Positions 33,448-46,553 of a stretch of DNA of 51,021 nucleotides are shown piece by piece. Source of the DNA: Thelonectria olida (Eukaryota > Ascomycota > Sordariomycetes > Hypocreales > Nectriaceae); the NCBI GenBank assembly GCA_020736575.1, contig JAGPYM010000102.1, forward strand, positions 1 to 51,021. The letters run 5' to 3'. Position 1 is the stretch's first letter; the number at the start of each line of letters is the position of its first letter. Position numbers and translations under genes: made by a program. Below the pieces are notes generated by a model. The model was not told the origin of the DNA, made no database searches, and was given only the letters and a program-made list of their open reading frames with translations.

Positions 33448-35588
33448 ATGAGCCAGACTGCGACCCTGTGGGCTAATGGTCGGCCCCAAGCCTGCACGCC
33501 GTGCCGGACACGAAAAGTGGCCTGCGATCACGCCCGGCCTGTTTGCGACCGATGTCGGCGTCGAGGACAGGATAGCCAATGTCAGTATCCTCAATCTGTC
33601 GCAGTCTCGCGAGCAGACCAGTCAATGAGCCATCCAAATTCCCACTACGGGCCATCAAGCTTAGGTGACTCATCGCTTCCCACCGAGTCGTCCGATATCG
33701 TAGATGCGGGTAGCAGAGTATCGCTAAGCCCCGGTGCTGGGTTCTTGGGTTTCGCCAGCCATACCGACATTTTCCAAGAAATCAACCACGGCTTATCGCA
33801 GGCGGGCGGACTCAGTCCTCAACAAGAGACCGGGAACTTGGATCAGAGTACGAAACAGAGAGTCACCTTCAATGCCCTCCCGCCCAATATCCAAAGCAGC
33901 TGTCTCGTTGTATTAAAGTGCATTTTGAGTCACGATTTCCGGAGCTTAACCAGTCACGACTCGCCCGGTTGGACTCGTAGCTGGACCACCATCACTGTCT
34001 CCAGCGTTGCGGCGTCCGTTGTACCGATGCTGGGCCCTTACCAACAAGAAATAGAGCCACGATTAGAACCCATTGCCGAGCGCATTTGCAACAACACGAC
34101 GCGACCCTTGAATGATTCTAGCGACGCTCAAATATGGATGGATCAATTCACGGGACCGAACATGAGATGGGAGTCGCTTGGTCTCTTATGGTTCAAGTTG
34201 AACAACATTCCCAACGATCTGCTTTCTCTTCGGCATTCGAAAGAAAAGTTCGAGGACAAAGATTTGTCAAAGGCGCTCGCTTTAGAATACCTGAGCCATT
34301 GCGTTGATTTGTCTCGACATTTCAACGAAGCAAATGACCTTCAGTTCGCTCTCTGCCGGCAGAAATCCAACTTGGAATCAGTGATTTTCGGAGATGCTTG
34401 TAAGTCTCCAGTATAGCATGTTTTGATCTAAACTTATTATAAATTAGGTCTTACGTGTTGGCACTCGCATGGAGAGAATGTGGCTCTGATGACATATCTT
34501 GGTCTTCATGCAGACATGAACACAGCCCCATACAAGCCTTCCCTGTGCGTTGAGTACAAGCGACGGCTCTTCGCATCGTTGTATCATGGCGATAAGATGA
34601 ACGTGGCATTTACTGGTCGCCCTCCTTTGATAGGGCGCCGATTCTGCACGACACCCTTGCCACTTGACTTGGACGATGAGCAACTGGCGGCCGATGAAGC
34701 TACCAGGATGCAAGCTGTTACTCTACTAAACGAACATGGATGGAATACATCTGGTACAGTATCTCCAGCAACCGTTTTTCGGGCAAGATGTTTAATGGCA
34801 TACATCATGGATGAAGTCATCGAGGTTGCCTTTGAGGGCAGCTCCGATGCCAACCTTGCTAAACTTCGGTTCGCTTCTTCTAAGCTGTCTTCTCTGGGCT
34901 TCTGCTAACAATCTGAAGGATCCTTCGGGCTCGTGAAATGGAACTCGCCTCCAACTTTCCCAGTGGCCTCGTTTACGACCCGGACGAGCTTTTCTCTCCT
35001 TACGTGGACACCGATATTCTGTTTGCCAAGATCGTGGTCCGCTTGTCACACCTCCAAAATCTATTCTTGATAGATAGGCAGTTACTCTGTAATGATGCAG
35101 CCGACGAAGGAGACCTGCTTGGGGTAGCGTTTGAGCTCGTCACTCTGTCTGTGCTCTTCTGGACACACAAGGATCGCTTCGTCAATATCCGACAAGAGTT
35201 TGAGTGGCTTGTACGTGGTCCTACCTCAAGCTGACCTGAATGCTAATCAAGTATCTAGTTAATGGCTTACGCAGCTCCCGGAGGCGGAGTGCTGTGCCTG
35301 GAGCTGCTGAAGCCGACGTTCCAAGGCGCCTACCCTAAGAATCCGCGTTTGACACGGTCGAGCATGATACAGCAGTTGAGCCTGGTCGTTGGGTTCTTGG
35401 AGTGGGTTCGTCCGTCTGCACCGAATGGTAAACTATGTGCTAGCTGCAAAGTCATCATCCAGCGCGTGCTGGATCACTGCCTCAACCAGGAAGTCGACAG
35501 CTCGGGGACTCTTATAGGGTTTGACCCAAGCTTTATCGCACAACCACGATTTGGATTTGACTTACTGAACACTTTTGACTGGCTATAA
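33448..35588 (+). CDS. Zn2Cys6 fungal transcription factor
   Basis: Four exons (33448-34399, 34448-34868, 34919-35210, 35259-35588) give 664 residues. The frame is open further upstream, but the first ATG is at 33448, 15 codons before the cluster. The Zn2Cys6 motif covers residues 16-45 (CTPCRTRKVACDHARPVCDRC...C, last gap eight residues). The middle contains the fungal-specific TF domain (CWHSHGENVALMTYLGLHAD, KRRLFASLYHGDK, FTGRPPLIGRRFC). It is a nuclear DNA-binding regulator; target unknown. All splice phases agree and no lesions were found. It is convergent with the SDR gene at 35959-37067. Confidence 0.9.
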
Positions 35589-35958
35589 AGAAATGACATA
35601 GAACATGCTGTCATTGCAGAATGTGTTTTTCTTGGGCAAGCAGAAGATCTGGCCAATAAGGTGTTCTAATTGGTTGAATTTCTTCCAGCTGATTCTTTAT
35701 GATGAGTAACCAGGGACGGTCGTACGCCCTTGACGCTTTAGCATTTGAGATTACAGCTAGGACACATGGCTCATCCTAATGATTTCCTATTCTTCGGTAT
35801 GATGATCCTTGGTTCAGCACCTTCAAGATGGAAATCATATCCACTCATTCATAATCAGAAAACAATTGCTATCTTCGTTAAATTTTCGTACAATGTATGA
35901 AAGCTGGCAGCGGCAGACCAAATATCAATATATCCATCCCCCACCAGCCCACAAATGA

Positions 35959-37067
35959 CTAGAGCCAGTTCTGGTTTCCGTGATGAGATACAAAGGAACC
36001 GCTCTTGCTGGCGTCCAAATCCTCAATAACTGCGAGTTGCTGCTTGACCGATTCGTCTGTCGAAATCATCCCAGTAACGCTAGGGTCCAGCTTCTGGAAG
36101 GCCTGAAGCAAAGCCTGGAAAGTCTCCGGGGTCTTGACGATTCCGAGGGCTACAATCACCCACTGTTAGCGCATGATCGAGATGTGCTGATTTCTAGGAA
36201 TAGTTCGTACCAGCATCAGTCGCGACCCAGCCAGGGCTCAGAGATAGAGTGAAGATGCCCTCACTCTTGAGCTCAGCTGCGTACTTGGCCATAATTATGT
36301 TCCCGCTTGCCTTGCTTACGGCATAGCCCAACTGGACCGCCACCTCAGTAGTACGGGTGACGTTGACGTCGCCTAGACCCGAGGATATGTAGATGATCTT
36401 TTTCTCATGGCCGTTTCGGATCAAAGGGAGGAAGGCGTTGACTGCATACATGAGGTGCAAGAGATTGACTTTGAGCTTTGGGATCATCGGTTAGTCTCAC
36501 TTCTTTCATGACGTATTAAGATGCCTCACCGGTTCAAAGATCTCCATTTCCAGCTCAGTCTCTTTACCAGTGCTTTATATCAGTTAGAGAAGCTGAGGCC
36601 TATCCCTTCTTACGATGGGAGACTCACAAGGCGCTGGGAGGGGTCATCGCATTCTCAGTCCCAGCGTGAAAAGCGTTGAATACCAGGACATCTAGCTTTG
36701 AGCCGGTGACGTTGCCAACGGTCTTGGCAGTCTCCTCGAGCCGCGAGGAACTGGAAATGTCGGTTTCGATAACATGGATATTCTTCCGTTTGGCTGCCAA
36801 CTCCTCCAATGGACCAGCAGTCTTACGGCTTCGAATCAGGGCGAACACGGTGTTTTTGTCATCCGCAGACTGCCACGAGTTAACACTCCTAACTAGAGCT
36901 CCAAAATCACAGGAGGCACTATGAACACTCACCAGCTGGTTGACATATTCAAACTATGCCGCCGAATTGAAGTTAGTTTAGTGTCTCTCCGGAGCTCACA
37001 AGTCAATAAGTTGGGAAGAACTTACACCAATGCCACGAGTGGATCCGACGATAACCCAGGAAGACAT
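35959..37067 (-). CDS. NAD(P)-binding short-chain dehydrogenase
   Basis: Six exons (37067-37026, 36953-36933, 36869-36628, 36572-36530, 36475-36211, 36149-35959) keep phase and give 267 residues. The nucleotide-binding motif is GSTRGIG (8-14). LDVLVFNA takes the place of the NAG strand, a serine lies in YISSGLGDV, and YAVSK provides the YxxxK pair, followed by LSPGWVATDA. This resembles the C-factor-like/oxidoreductase group of fungal SDRs with several short 5' exons. It is probably a cytosolic oxidoreductase of unknown substrate. It sits between two Zn2Cys6 regulators. A TATA-like box lies ~97 bp before the ATG. Confidence 0.88.
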
Positions 37068-37162
37068 TTTGCAATGAAGGGTGTGTGTGTAGCTGTATAA
37101 TGATGTGATAATGTTAGAGTATGAAAGAGTTAGGGAGTTAATTCATGGGAAGAAGACACCGC

Positions 37163-37172
37163 TTTATATAAC
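37163..37172 (-). promoter_or_regulatory. TATA box of the SDR gene
   Basis: On the minus strand GTTATATAAA lies ~97 bp upstream of the start codon at 37067, a normal distance for a fungal promoter. It supports the chosen start and orientation. Confidence 0.55.
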
Positions 37173-38124
37173 CAATTTGCTCGCCCTGGGAGGGCTTGGG
37201 CATTTACCTCCCTTCCCTTCGGCATTGGCAGAGCACCGCTCAACGCACATACGTAGAGACACAGATCCCACCCGAAACTCCGCATTCATGGCACACGGCA
37301 CAAGGTTATGACAGCATCGATTTACAGCGATTTATCGGCGTCTTTCTGGTCCATTTGTCAAGCCCATGGTGAGAGGTCCAACTCAGGGCAGGCTGGGTGA
37401 TCGAATGACAATGGAAGCGCCGTAAGAGATGGAGCGGAGACATATGTGCTTTGGCTTTGTTTGCTTGCATTGATTGGATGGCTTGTGTACACAGGCAACA
37501 ATCCGCGAGAAGGGGGCCAGCCGAAGCTAAGTTGGCGGGAAGCCAACAAGCTCAATACAGCCAGCCCCCTCTTCCCACGCTTGTATTAGCCTTGTTCCCA
37601 TGCTTGCATCAGCGAGCTCAGTTCAATCGTTTTTCTCATTTGCATGACTGTCAAGATAAGTTCTTTCATGTCGTATGCCATTATTGAAAAAATCATATAC
37701 CATAGAAGAGGAAGGCTGTGAATACTACCATATCTTGTCTCAACTGTGCGATTAACGGTAAAGTCCAGTGTTCACCGTAGCAAGTCTACTTGATTCCACT
37801 TACACCAACCCCCGAATGCGAGTGTCCTAGCGTCCAACGCCAGATCGACGCTGCCGGACTTGATGCAGCTGGTATCTTGTGGGGGAGCGACCAATTGTGG
37901 TTTGTCCTCTGGTTGGCCAGTGTCTTAACTGAGGCGAGAATCCGCGAGCGGAGTTTGACATTGGGCCTGCGGAGTTGATGACACATCAGCATCGAGGCAG
38001 GGGTTGATTTATAATCCTCAGCGTCGAGTTGTGACGAGCCTGCATTTTCTGTTTGAATCCAGTCATCCCCTTCACTCCACGAGCCTCTTGTCTGTTTCTG
38101 TCTACCCCCAAGAGTGTTGATAGG
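37173..38124. other. Divergent intergenic region, SDR and third regulator
   Basis: About 950 bp without a convincing gene; the ORFs at 37358-37555, 37451-37687 and 37790-37992 overlap on opposite strands and have no domain. The region separates two divergently transcribed genes and must hold both promoters. No paired-CGG palindrome like that at 14392 was found. Confidence 0.5.
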
Positions 38125-39880
38125 ATGCTGGGCAACAGTGGAAAGAAAGCCTGTGGGACGTGCAAGGGTAACGATTCACTTCTGATGATTAACGTGTTCA
38201 CACACAGCCACTGATCGGACAACAGATCGACGGATTCGATGCGATCTGGGCTCGCCTGTGTGCGCAAACTGCACACGAGCGAACCGCCAGTGCCAGGGAT
38301 ATCGACTGCTCTTGTCTTGGCCACGGGCTGGAGATAAAAAGAGATTGACTCTAGGCAAGCCTTCGCCGCTGGGCAAACGCACACCGACTCGCCGTCGCGG
38401 TCCCGATGGTGCCTTTTTCATCAACACCTTTGCATGGCATGCTGCCGTCTGGCACAACACGGCTCATGGAGGAGGTCAAAGTAGGGAGTCTACACATGAC
38501 TGCAAGGCTTCAAGGTGATGAACTAACAAAACGGTCATGCAGTGCGGGGTGGCCAGCTCTATTACCGCCCAACACCCAGCACCTTGTCCCTGTCAATGGT
38601 GAGCGAGCAAGAGTCAAAAGTACTGTATTATCGTATGTCTATTCACGCCCTTGCATTCCCATCATCATTTGCTGAGGCACCAAGACATGGAAAGAAGTCA
38701 TGACTTTCTCCTGAACCCCTCGGGATCTCTAACCAGTCTACTGCTTAGGATAGGCCTGTCAGACTCCTCACCCTCCTCGAAATCCGTATTAAACGGCCTC
38801 CTGGCGCTCTCATCGCTGCGCATGTGGGGGGACGAAAAGGCGGCAGTGTACAAAATGAGGGCAACGTCGCTGGTGAGAGCGTCTCTCAACATTAAGAATT
38901 CTGTCGAGGACGCCATTAAGGGCGCTGTTGCCAGCATGCTTTTGTATCTTTATGAGGTGAGTTCTACCTTTGCTCTTGTCGAGCAAAGCACATCTGACAA
39001 AGCATCTAAAGACTGTACACTCGTCATCAGCCATGGCTTGGGCAATATACCTCAGCGGAGTAAAGAAGCTCATCGAGTTGAATATTGCGGGCCGGCGCGC
39101 CGTCACGGAAGGATACGATGTGCTCTGCAACTGGATTTTCTACCACGAGACTCTCGCCCAGTTCGGCAAGTCGTACTGGAGGCCGAAGAACCTTGAACCT
39201 GTTTGTGGCAGAACGACTGCATTGCACTTGAGGCAGAGTACAGACGTCGAGATCGCTGATGTAAGTCACGCTGCCCACTATCATCTTCCGCTGCCTAACG
39301 AAATTGGGGACAGGGTGCCAACATGGTCGGCTGTTCATTTGAAGTAATGCTGGCCATGGCAAGCATTTTTGACATTGCCTTGGAGCGCGATATGTCACCC
39401 GACCAGCGACGAAGCCTCCTCCGACTTGAGGGGCAGCTTCGCTCAAAGGGTCTCGTACCACTAAGCTCCGGGAATGGTCTTGAAAATGTGCCCTGGATAC
39501 AAATGGTCACTGTACTCCATTGCCTCGCCACCTTGATTTGGATGAATCGCTCCGTGATGGGCTATGATGGCACGGAAGGGTCACACCAGGCCCTTGTGAA
39601 CCGAGGCCTAGAAATATTGGATAAGATAGAGATCTGCGAGTGTCCTTGGCCCATGTTTATTATAGCGTGCGAAGCTAAACGGGACGAACAGCGCGGACTC
39701 ATCCTTGAAATAATCTCGCGGACGAGGAATAAGTCGGGAACAGGACACTTGGACGTCGTCCATGCGCTCATTGAAGCTGTCTGGAGCTTTGATGAACTTG
39801 ATGTCGACCTGAAGTCAGACTATAATGTTAAGCTGCGTCGCATTATCCAAACCGCACATTGGATACCACCGCTAGCCTAG
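38125..39880 (+). CDS. Zn2Cys6 fungal transcription factor
   Basis: Six exons (38125-38167, 38226-38474, 38543-38632, 38685-38956, 39012-39260, 39314-39880) give 489 residues in consistent phase. The first intron splits the zinc cluster; using the acceptor at 38225 restores exact C-x2-C-x6-C spacing (CGTCKDRRIRCDLGSPVCAN). QCQGYRLLLSWPR after the cluster is typical of the fungal Zn2Cys6 group with a C-terminal fungal-specific TF2-type domain (TSLLLRIGLSDSSPSS, AWAIYLSGVKKLIEL, GCSFEVMLAMASIFDIA). The middle introns are less certain than the ends. It is a DNA-binding regulator, divergent from the SDR gene. Confidence 0.85.
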
Positions 39881-40986
39881 GCATCTAGGCCAAACAGATG
39901 TGGGAATAAGGTATTGCAATCTTTAAGATAGTTTACATATATACATTGAGCAACCTGACTCAGCCAACGAAAGGGTACCAATCTCCAAGTCTCTCAGTTG
40001 GTTGGTCGAACCCGCCTCCTACCAATGGGAAAGAGGATTTACAACAGTCCTAGATGAGTGTGAGATATAGATTTTTACCAACATAGCAAGGGGAAGCACT
40101 CACCGAAGCCGTATGAGGCAGCGAGACTTGGAGCAGCTCAACAGGACCAGTCAGCATGACAGCTCGCCAATCTGAGAAATGCATTGGATCTCGGCCGGTT
40201 TGCTCCGAGGCCCGGACCGGCTTCGCCTCAGCTGAGCTGCGGGCTTCCTCGTCTGCCCAACACTCGGCATGACTTTATTGGTGGAGGGTTGAATCTCTCT
40301 CTCCAACTTGTCCACACGGGAAATGCGCCTTGCAAATGTGGGCATTGGGAGGAAGGTGCGGGAGTGTACGTACCTGTACCTCAAGCGGGTGTATGGCTGG
40401 GGCGGCTGGGGTGAGGGGTCGGTACATGTCAAGAGGGGCCCACAGATGCCTGGTAGCTGTAGGTACCTTAGCTAAACTGTGGCTGAGGTGGGGTCTGATT
40501 CCTTAACGGGTCTAATCCCATGCAGTGTCCACTATTCGTACATCGCACCGCGGACCCTGTCCAAAGATCGACATCCGGCATCTGTCTCGATTATCTGGAG
40601 ATGAGAGTCTTTCCGACCGCCTGTGATCTGTGTAAATAAATGAGTCTTGTCATTTAGGCGAGCGTCATAAGGACCAAGTCACCTGCTGGTCGCCGCCTTT
40701 GTCCCACTGACAAAGCCGCAGACTGTCTCCGCCCGTACGCCGTCAGTTGGTGCTGGTGGCTTGCGCACAGCCAGAATCTGAATAGCATCACTTTCTATTG
40801 TCGTTCGGCTGAATTAGATTCCTTGGATGAGCCTGTTCAGATCATCTCAATTCAGTCGGCGACATGGCTGTTTCTTTGTCTTTCCAGGAGTACCTTTTTG
40901 CCTATGGACTTCACTCGCTGACTTGATTTCCAACAGATAAATTGGTGCCCGATCCAACCGTTGGCTGAGACACGGCAGACAACACC
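39881..40986. other. Gene-free stretch
   Basis: No gene recognised. The short frames at 40151-40432 and 40184-40414 overlap on opposite strands. The last part is presumably the old promoter of the broken gene at 40987. Confidence 0.5.
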
Positions 40987-41226
40987 ATGGCTTTTCCTGG
41001 CGATCAAGAATCACGCCCAAACGACAGAGGCCCTTCTTTTCCCCGACCACACCGCATCTCCATCCAGGCCAGCGCTGATGATGTCCCAATCCCCGCCGAG
41101 TTTTACATGTCGTACCGCACCTCTCGCAAGGGCAAGTGACGCGTTCGGTCTGTCGATGCGGCGTATTACCGTCCGCTCAAGCGTCGCCAGTCCACGGACG
41201 ACAGAGAAAGCAAAGAGGAGGAAGAA

Positions 41227-41261
<35 letters not shown>

Positions 41262-43379
41262 GCAGGACAAGAGCAGCTTAGCCGAAGAGCACTCGTCTCC
41301 TACTACAGTCGCAGGACGAAAACAGCTCTCGGAATACATGGTGGACATTGGTCTCATCAAAGCGTATCCCACTGTGGGGGGTGACATCGACCAGAGTGAC
41401 GATCACGACCATGAACGCTCCCCTCCGCATCGTCTGTGTTGTGGCCTCTGCTACCGTCACTATCTTCGCCATCACTTGGACGCTCTCCATCGTCTTCGTT
41501 GTCGTCGTCTTCCTGCTTGACACCTTGTCTCCCCCACACCTCTCTCCCGCTTCGGCTCGCTCCGTCTCGCTCCGTCTCGCTCCGTCCCGTCGACTGGTTC
41601 CAAGACATCGCCCTTATCGAAATGGGCCTCGCCCAAATCGTCCGCGCCATGGTCTTTGGAGAAGCATCCCAGGAGCCCGATTCCTCGTGGCAATGCCAGC
41701 CAGGGCTGCGTCCCTTAGATGGCAGTCGACCGACCTCGGAGCCGCCACTTGAGGATTGGCTCTCTGAATCGCCTTGACACCCGCGCTACAAGCCCTGGGA
41801 GTCGACATGCAACGGCTCTTTTGTGCCTGAGCGCCTCTTCCTCGACGACTTGCACCACGTTGTTCGGCACACGCTATACAGTCTCATAGACATCGCCGGC
41901 CACGGGCCTGCCGGCTTCCGCTTCGTCCAGGGCGATTCCACGCAGTTTCGATGGTCTACACTTGGAAACAGCTTCGTTGGGGATCACGCCACACTGCCGA
42001 CCATAACCTCGGACTTGAATGATCGCCTCTCTCCCGTCCACGGCTTTACGGTACTACAAGGGAGCAACGGGCCGATAACCATGGCCACAGCTCGCCCGGA
42101 ACACCACCAAATATGCAACCTCAATCCCCAGCTCACCCAGCTGTAGCGAGACCTCGACAGGGCCATGTCCCAGTTTGATCTCATCCACAATTCGCACTAT
42201 GACCATCTGCGGGGACTATACCCGGAGATGTCCAAGTCTCGGCTCAAGTGGCTTATGTTGCACCTAGGCGAATTGCGAGATAACTTTGTTCGGGAGGATA
42301 GAACAATAAGCTGGGGCTCCGATAAAGAAAGGATCAATTGTCTCAGCCTCGCGGAGAAACATGAGAGAACCCAGACGGTGACCCTAAAGAACCATCCAAT
42401 CACAACGGAACAGTTCTGGGGACGGTTCAAAGAGACGCCACAAGCGCAAGAGATATTTCCAGCGAATATCACGGTCGACCTTGTATCTCGCCACTGGGAG
42501 CATGAGCGCACGAGGCGATCCAAATCGCGCGAGCATGCAGCGTCTGGGTCGGCAGCCAGAGGTTGGTATGATCTACCACTTGTGATTCCCTTGACTAACA
42601 CTCGTCTTGTTCCAGCATCGTCATCATCCACACCTGCACCTTGCCCTGCGCTACCTCTTCCCTCCTCGGCCAGCAACTGGGCACAAGCCCAAAGACACAA
42701 TCTGACCGCGCGGAAGCTCGTCGATATAGCCGAGATTACCGCCAACCATCCCTTTTAGGGGAGAGATGCTGACGATACTTTTCCCTACTCTGACTTGATT
42801 GAATATTCCAACCGCCTCGGTCATCTTTGCAACCTTCTCCCTAACCTCGTCGACCGTATCGACCAGGTCACGTCACAGTTGCCCCTCGGAGTAGACCACT
42901 TCCCAGTGGAGACAGTTGAATCCAAGTCAGCCAAAGAGCATATCGAGCGGATTCACGATGTCTCTGGCTTCTTTCACAATATTACTCTTCCTCGCCTCCG
43001 TGAGATGCATCATCGGGCCAAACTGGGAGTCTGGCTTCTGAAGCAGGTTGAGGAGCGCCAGCATCGACTCCGGCTGGATGTCGACCGCGTCATGTTTGAT
43101 GGATGGGTCTCTGACTCGTCGTCGTCGTTAACATCGCTCCTCTACATCCCGCCCATAGAGGAACTGGAGAGACAACTGGCCCCTGCTTTGGATTGGATCA
43201 CGGATGAACTGGTCTCACTTAATGCCATTGCGAACCGCAGAGAGTTTGTTATTAACCAGTCATGGGACGAGAGACGGGAGGTGGGATCAAGATGTCGCTC
43301 AGACTTTATCTGGTCACGATGGAATCTTCGGGATCAAAAACAGGATCCTATGGGAAAGGAAGCTTTTTGTTGGCCTTAG
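40987..43379 (+). pseudogene. Unrecognised gene with four in-frame stops
   Basis: From the ATG at 40987 the frame reads MAFPGDQESRPNDRGPSF, is cut by a TGA at 41137-41139, and runs on through an acidic Asp repeat to LSEYMVDIGLIKAYPTVGG. A frame change or lost intron around 41430-41560 leads to another long frame that runs to 43379, broken by a TGA (41775-41777) and TAGs (42144-42146, 42756-42758). Across each stop the protein-like sequence continues (NLNPQLTQL, then RDLDRAMSQFDLIHN). A plausible 54-bp intron (GTTGGT...TTCCAG, ~42562-42615) is retained. The later part is helical and leucine-rich (LRLDVDRVMFDGW, IEELERQLAPALDW). I do not know the family. The stops could each come from one C-to-T change (CAG or CGA codons). 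Confidence 0.6.
41227..41259 (+). repeat. (GAT)11 trinucleotide repeat
   Basis: Eleven perfect GAT units follow GAG/GAA codons and encode a poly-Asp tract in the broken gene. Such repeats mutate quickly in length. The complementary ATC run explains the poly-Ser ORF seen on the other strand. Confidence 0.9.
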
Positions 43380-45169
43380 TATAAAGCCAAGGCCCCGTCT
43401 GGCGATTCTATGATGAATGGAAATAGGTAGAACAGAAGGTTTAGCAGAGATGCCATGCTAATAGAGATCTGATGACAATTGCATAAAAGTCAGAGATCCA
43501 TAGAGCCTTGGATATGCAAAACACGCAACAAGGAGCCCTACCGGCGGCAATTTAGTGGCCGAGGCAGCGATTTGCCATTCCCTACAGGTGAAAAGCTCAT
43601 CTTCAGCCCCGTCAGAAGCTTGCCTAGTAGAGTCTGAATCGAGAAATCAAACATTGAACTATGCAACAGCAGCATCGGCGTAAAGGCTTCCCTGTTCCTG
43701 CGTGGTAAGAAGTACTGGCACTGATGCCCCGAATGCCGTCACACTAGCATGGTGGGAGGTACTGGATCCATCTCCATACCTTCAGCCCATCAACAAGAGC
43801 TCAGCTAAGCCCCAAGCTCACGGCAATCTCTCTAGTATTCCTTGCCCTTGCCAGAAGTGAGATCGTGAGTATGGGAGACTCCGCAAGGGGCATAGAGAAA
43901 AGGATAAAATAAAGATGATCACTTGAGCGACACCAGGGATTATAGCAGCATCGACGTAAGTACTCCTAGGCTCCCATCAACTGCGTCTATGCCGCACGTA
44001 GTCTGGAAAACAAGCCGGGCTCCAACGGAAGACCGGATTAATGCCACGGACAGCTCAGCACTTCCCTGCTCCTGCTAATTCCTCTTCCTCGGGCACTCAA
44101 CCTACTCGCTATTCATTCAAGAAGATTCTCCCAGCTTCGCCAAACCCCTGTACGGAGCAACAGCTTGGAGAAGCTCCTGCTCTGTCTTGGGGCACAGAAA
44201 GAGCCGGAAACAATATCTTGAGGCCAGTCGGTCTGTGGCGGTGGTGATGCTCATATGGGAGAGGCTTACCTGACTGGATCTGATCACCTGGCCATTAGGC
44301 CTTAACACTCAACAGTCGCCATGGCCGGACGCGAGTTGATTTCGTAATGACATCGAACCCATAATAAGCAGAACTATCGATCTCGGAACACTGAGATTCC
44401 TCTCCCTGGATGCATGATCCAAGATTTCTGAGAGCTGTTGCTGACACTCCACTATCTCTAGGCTTCAGAATTGGTATTCAAGAGCTGTTTTCATTGTCCG
44501 ATTCCTATATCAGTGCTAGATGACAATAAAGACAATTTAAAATGAGTAACAATTAGGGTTCAGCTTGAAATTAATTACCTTAGGTGCTAGACTCTTTTTC
44601 TGTGTTCTTACCTTTAACTCGCCTCTAACAGCTGCAGATTGTTTCAGAAAGCATGTCGATATCGCAGGCAGTCTTCACTCACTTAGCCATGTGAGAAGCA
44701 TCCAGCTTTTCGTTTGGTGCTGAGAATGCAAACTTCCCTGGGCCCGAGAAGCGTCGCACCGGTTAAGCATGGTCCGAGAGAGTGGGTGAAGAGTCGAGGC
44801 ATCCTGGTCGGGCCGGACCAAGCTCGAGAGATGTTCATGAAGTTACAGCATGTTATGTATCAAGCGCCAAAGGATGAAACCTTGAGCTACATCTAAAACA
44901 GTGAGTACCATCCGCTCATGGCATAGTTGCAGTTTCATTTGAAGCCCAGGGAGCTGGTAATCGATCGCATACGTTGGACGGCAATGAAATGCTAGAGCGG
45001 GCTCTCGAAGGGATCTCTATCCAGCCGCTACATCCAAAAGCCGGCCAGCACCTGTAGGATCTCCTCTTTTAAGGCCTTGCCCGACTAATCGTCCTCTAGC
45101 ACATACTCCCACAGGTGCTTGAGATCAGCCCTCTGTCCGCTCTTGAACCGAAAGCCATACTTGCTAGTT
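43380..45169. other. Gene-free stretch next to AT-rich block
   Basis: No credible gene. The small ORFs 44041-44247 and 44714-44896 (with GPREWVKSRGILVGPDQARE) look protein-like for a few dozen residues but have no domain or gene structure. Composition drops towards the AT-rich block at ~45170. Confidence 0.5.
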
Positions 45170-46553
45170 AGTATTAGCTCGTTTAAATAAAAAATATTTA
45201 TATAGTAGTAGAGAAAGCACTAGCAGTATATTAAGCATTAATTTATACTTATTTTTCTTATAGCAGCTTAAATAGCTAGCTATAAGTATTATTAAAATAG
45301 AAGCTTATTAAAAAGAGCCTTTTTATTAAAAGTATATTATTTAGCTTATTAATATAATAGTAAAAGGATTAGTAGCTAATAGTAATAATTAGCTTTTATA
45401 ATTTATTTTTATATAACTTAGTATTTTACTTATTATAAATTTTAATTAAGTTTCTCTTTTTAATATACTTAAGCTATTTTAAATATTATATATAATTTAT
45501 TATTATATATAATTATTATTAAAAAAGCTAATAATTTAAATATAAAATAAAAGTTAATATAAGTTAAGTTTTAGTTTTATATTAATTATAATAGGCTTTT
45601 TAATAGGGCTTATAATTAGTTTTAAAATAAAGGTTTTTATAAAATAAATATTATTTAAAAAGTTTTATTTTAAGCTTTTAATATAAAAATACCTTTTAAT
45701 TTAATTATAATTTATATAATTTAACTAATAATATAATATATAATAGTTAAAATATTTAACTTTTTATTAATTAAATATAATATAATTTAATTATATAATT
45801 ACTTATTATATATTAAAATATATATATATTTTTTTTAATATATTAAATTAATAAAAGATTTTAATAAATATTTAAAAAAGGGTATAATTTTTAAATATTT
45901 ATATATTAATTAAAATAAATATACTATTAAATATTAATTAATAAATTTATTTATTTATTTTAAATTATAAAGTTTTAATTAAAAGACTTAATATATATTA
46001 ATACTATTAGGATTTATTAAAATAAGCTTAATACTAATATATAATAAAAATTAATATAAGTAAAACCCAGCCTTATATTATTATAATAAGCTTTTTATAA
46101 AATTTATAATTATTAATACTATTATAACTTTTTTAAATAAAAAATTAAAAACTTTATATAACTTTTTAAAAGAAAAAGAAAAAACCCTTTTAATAATAAT
46201 AATAAGCAATGTATTAAAATAGTTTAATTAAATATTTATTATTTATTAAAATAAGCCTAGTACTAGTATATATTAAAAGTTAATATAAGTAAAATCCAGC
46301 CTTATATATATAAAAATAAGCTTTTTTAAAAGGCTTATAATTAGCTTTTAAATAAAGGTTTTTATTAAATAAACCTTATTAAAAAAAGCTTATTTTAAGC
46401 TTTTAATATAAAAATACTACTATTTTAAATTTTAATTTATATAATTTAATTAATTATATAATATATAATTTAATATAATTAACTTCCTACTAATTAAATA
46501 AAATATAATTTAAAAAGATAATATTAATATAATAGTTTAATATTTAATAAATT

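Noticed and set aside
41166..41387. Poly-Ser ORF on the minus strand
   Set aside because: The serine run is the reverse complement of the GAT repeat in the plus-strand pseudogene.
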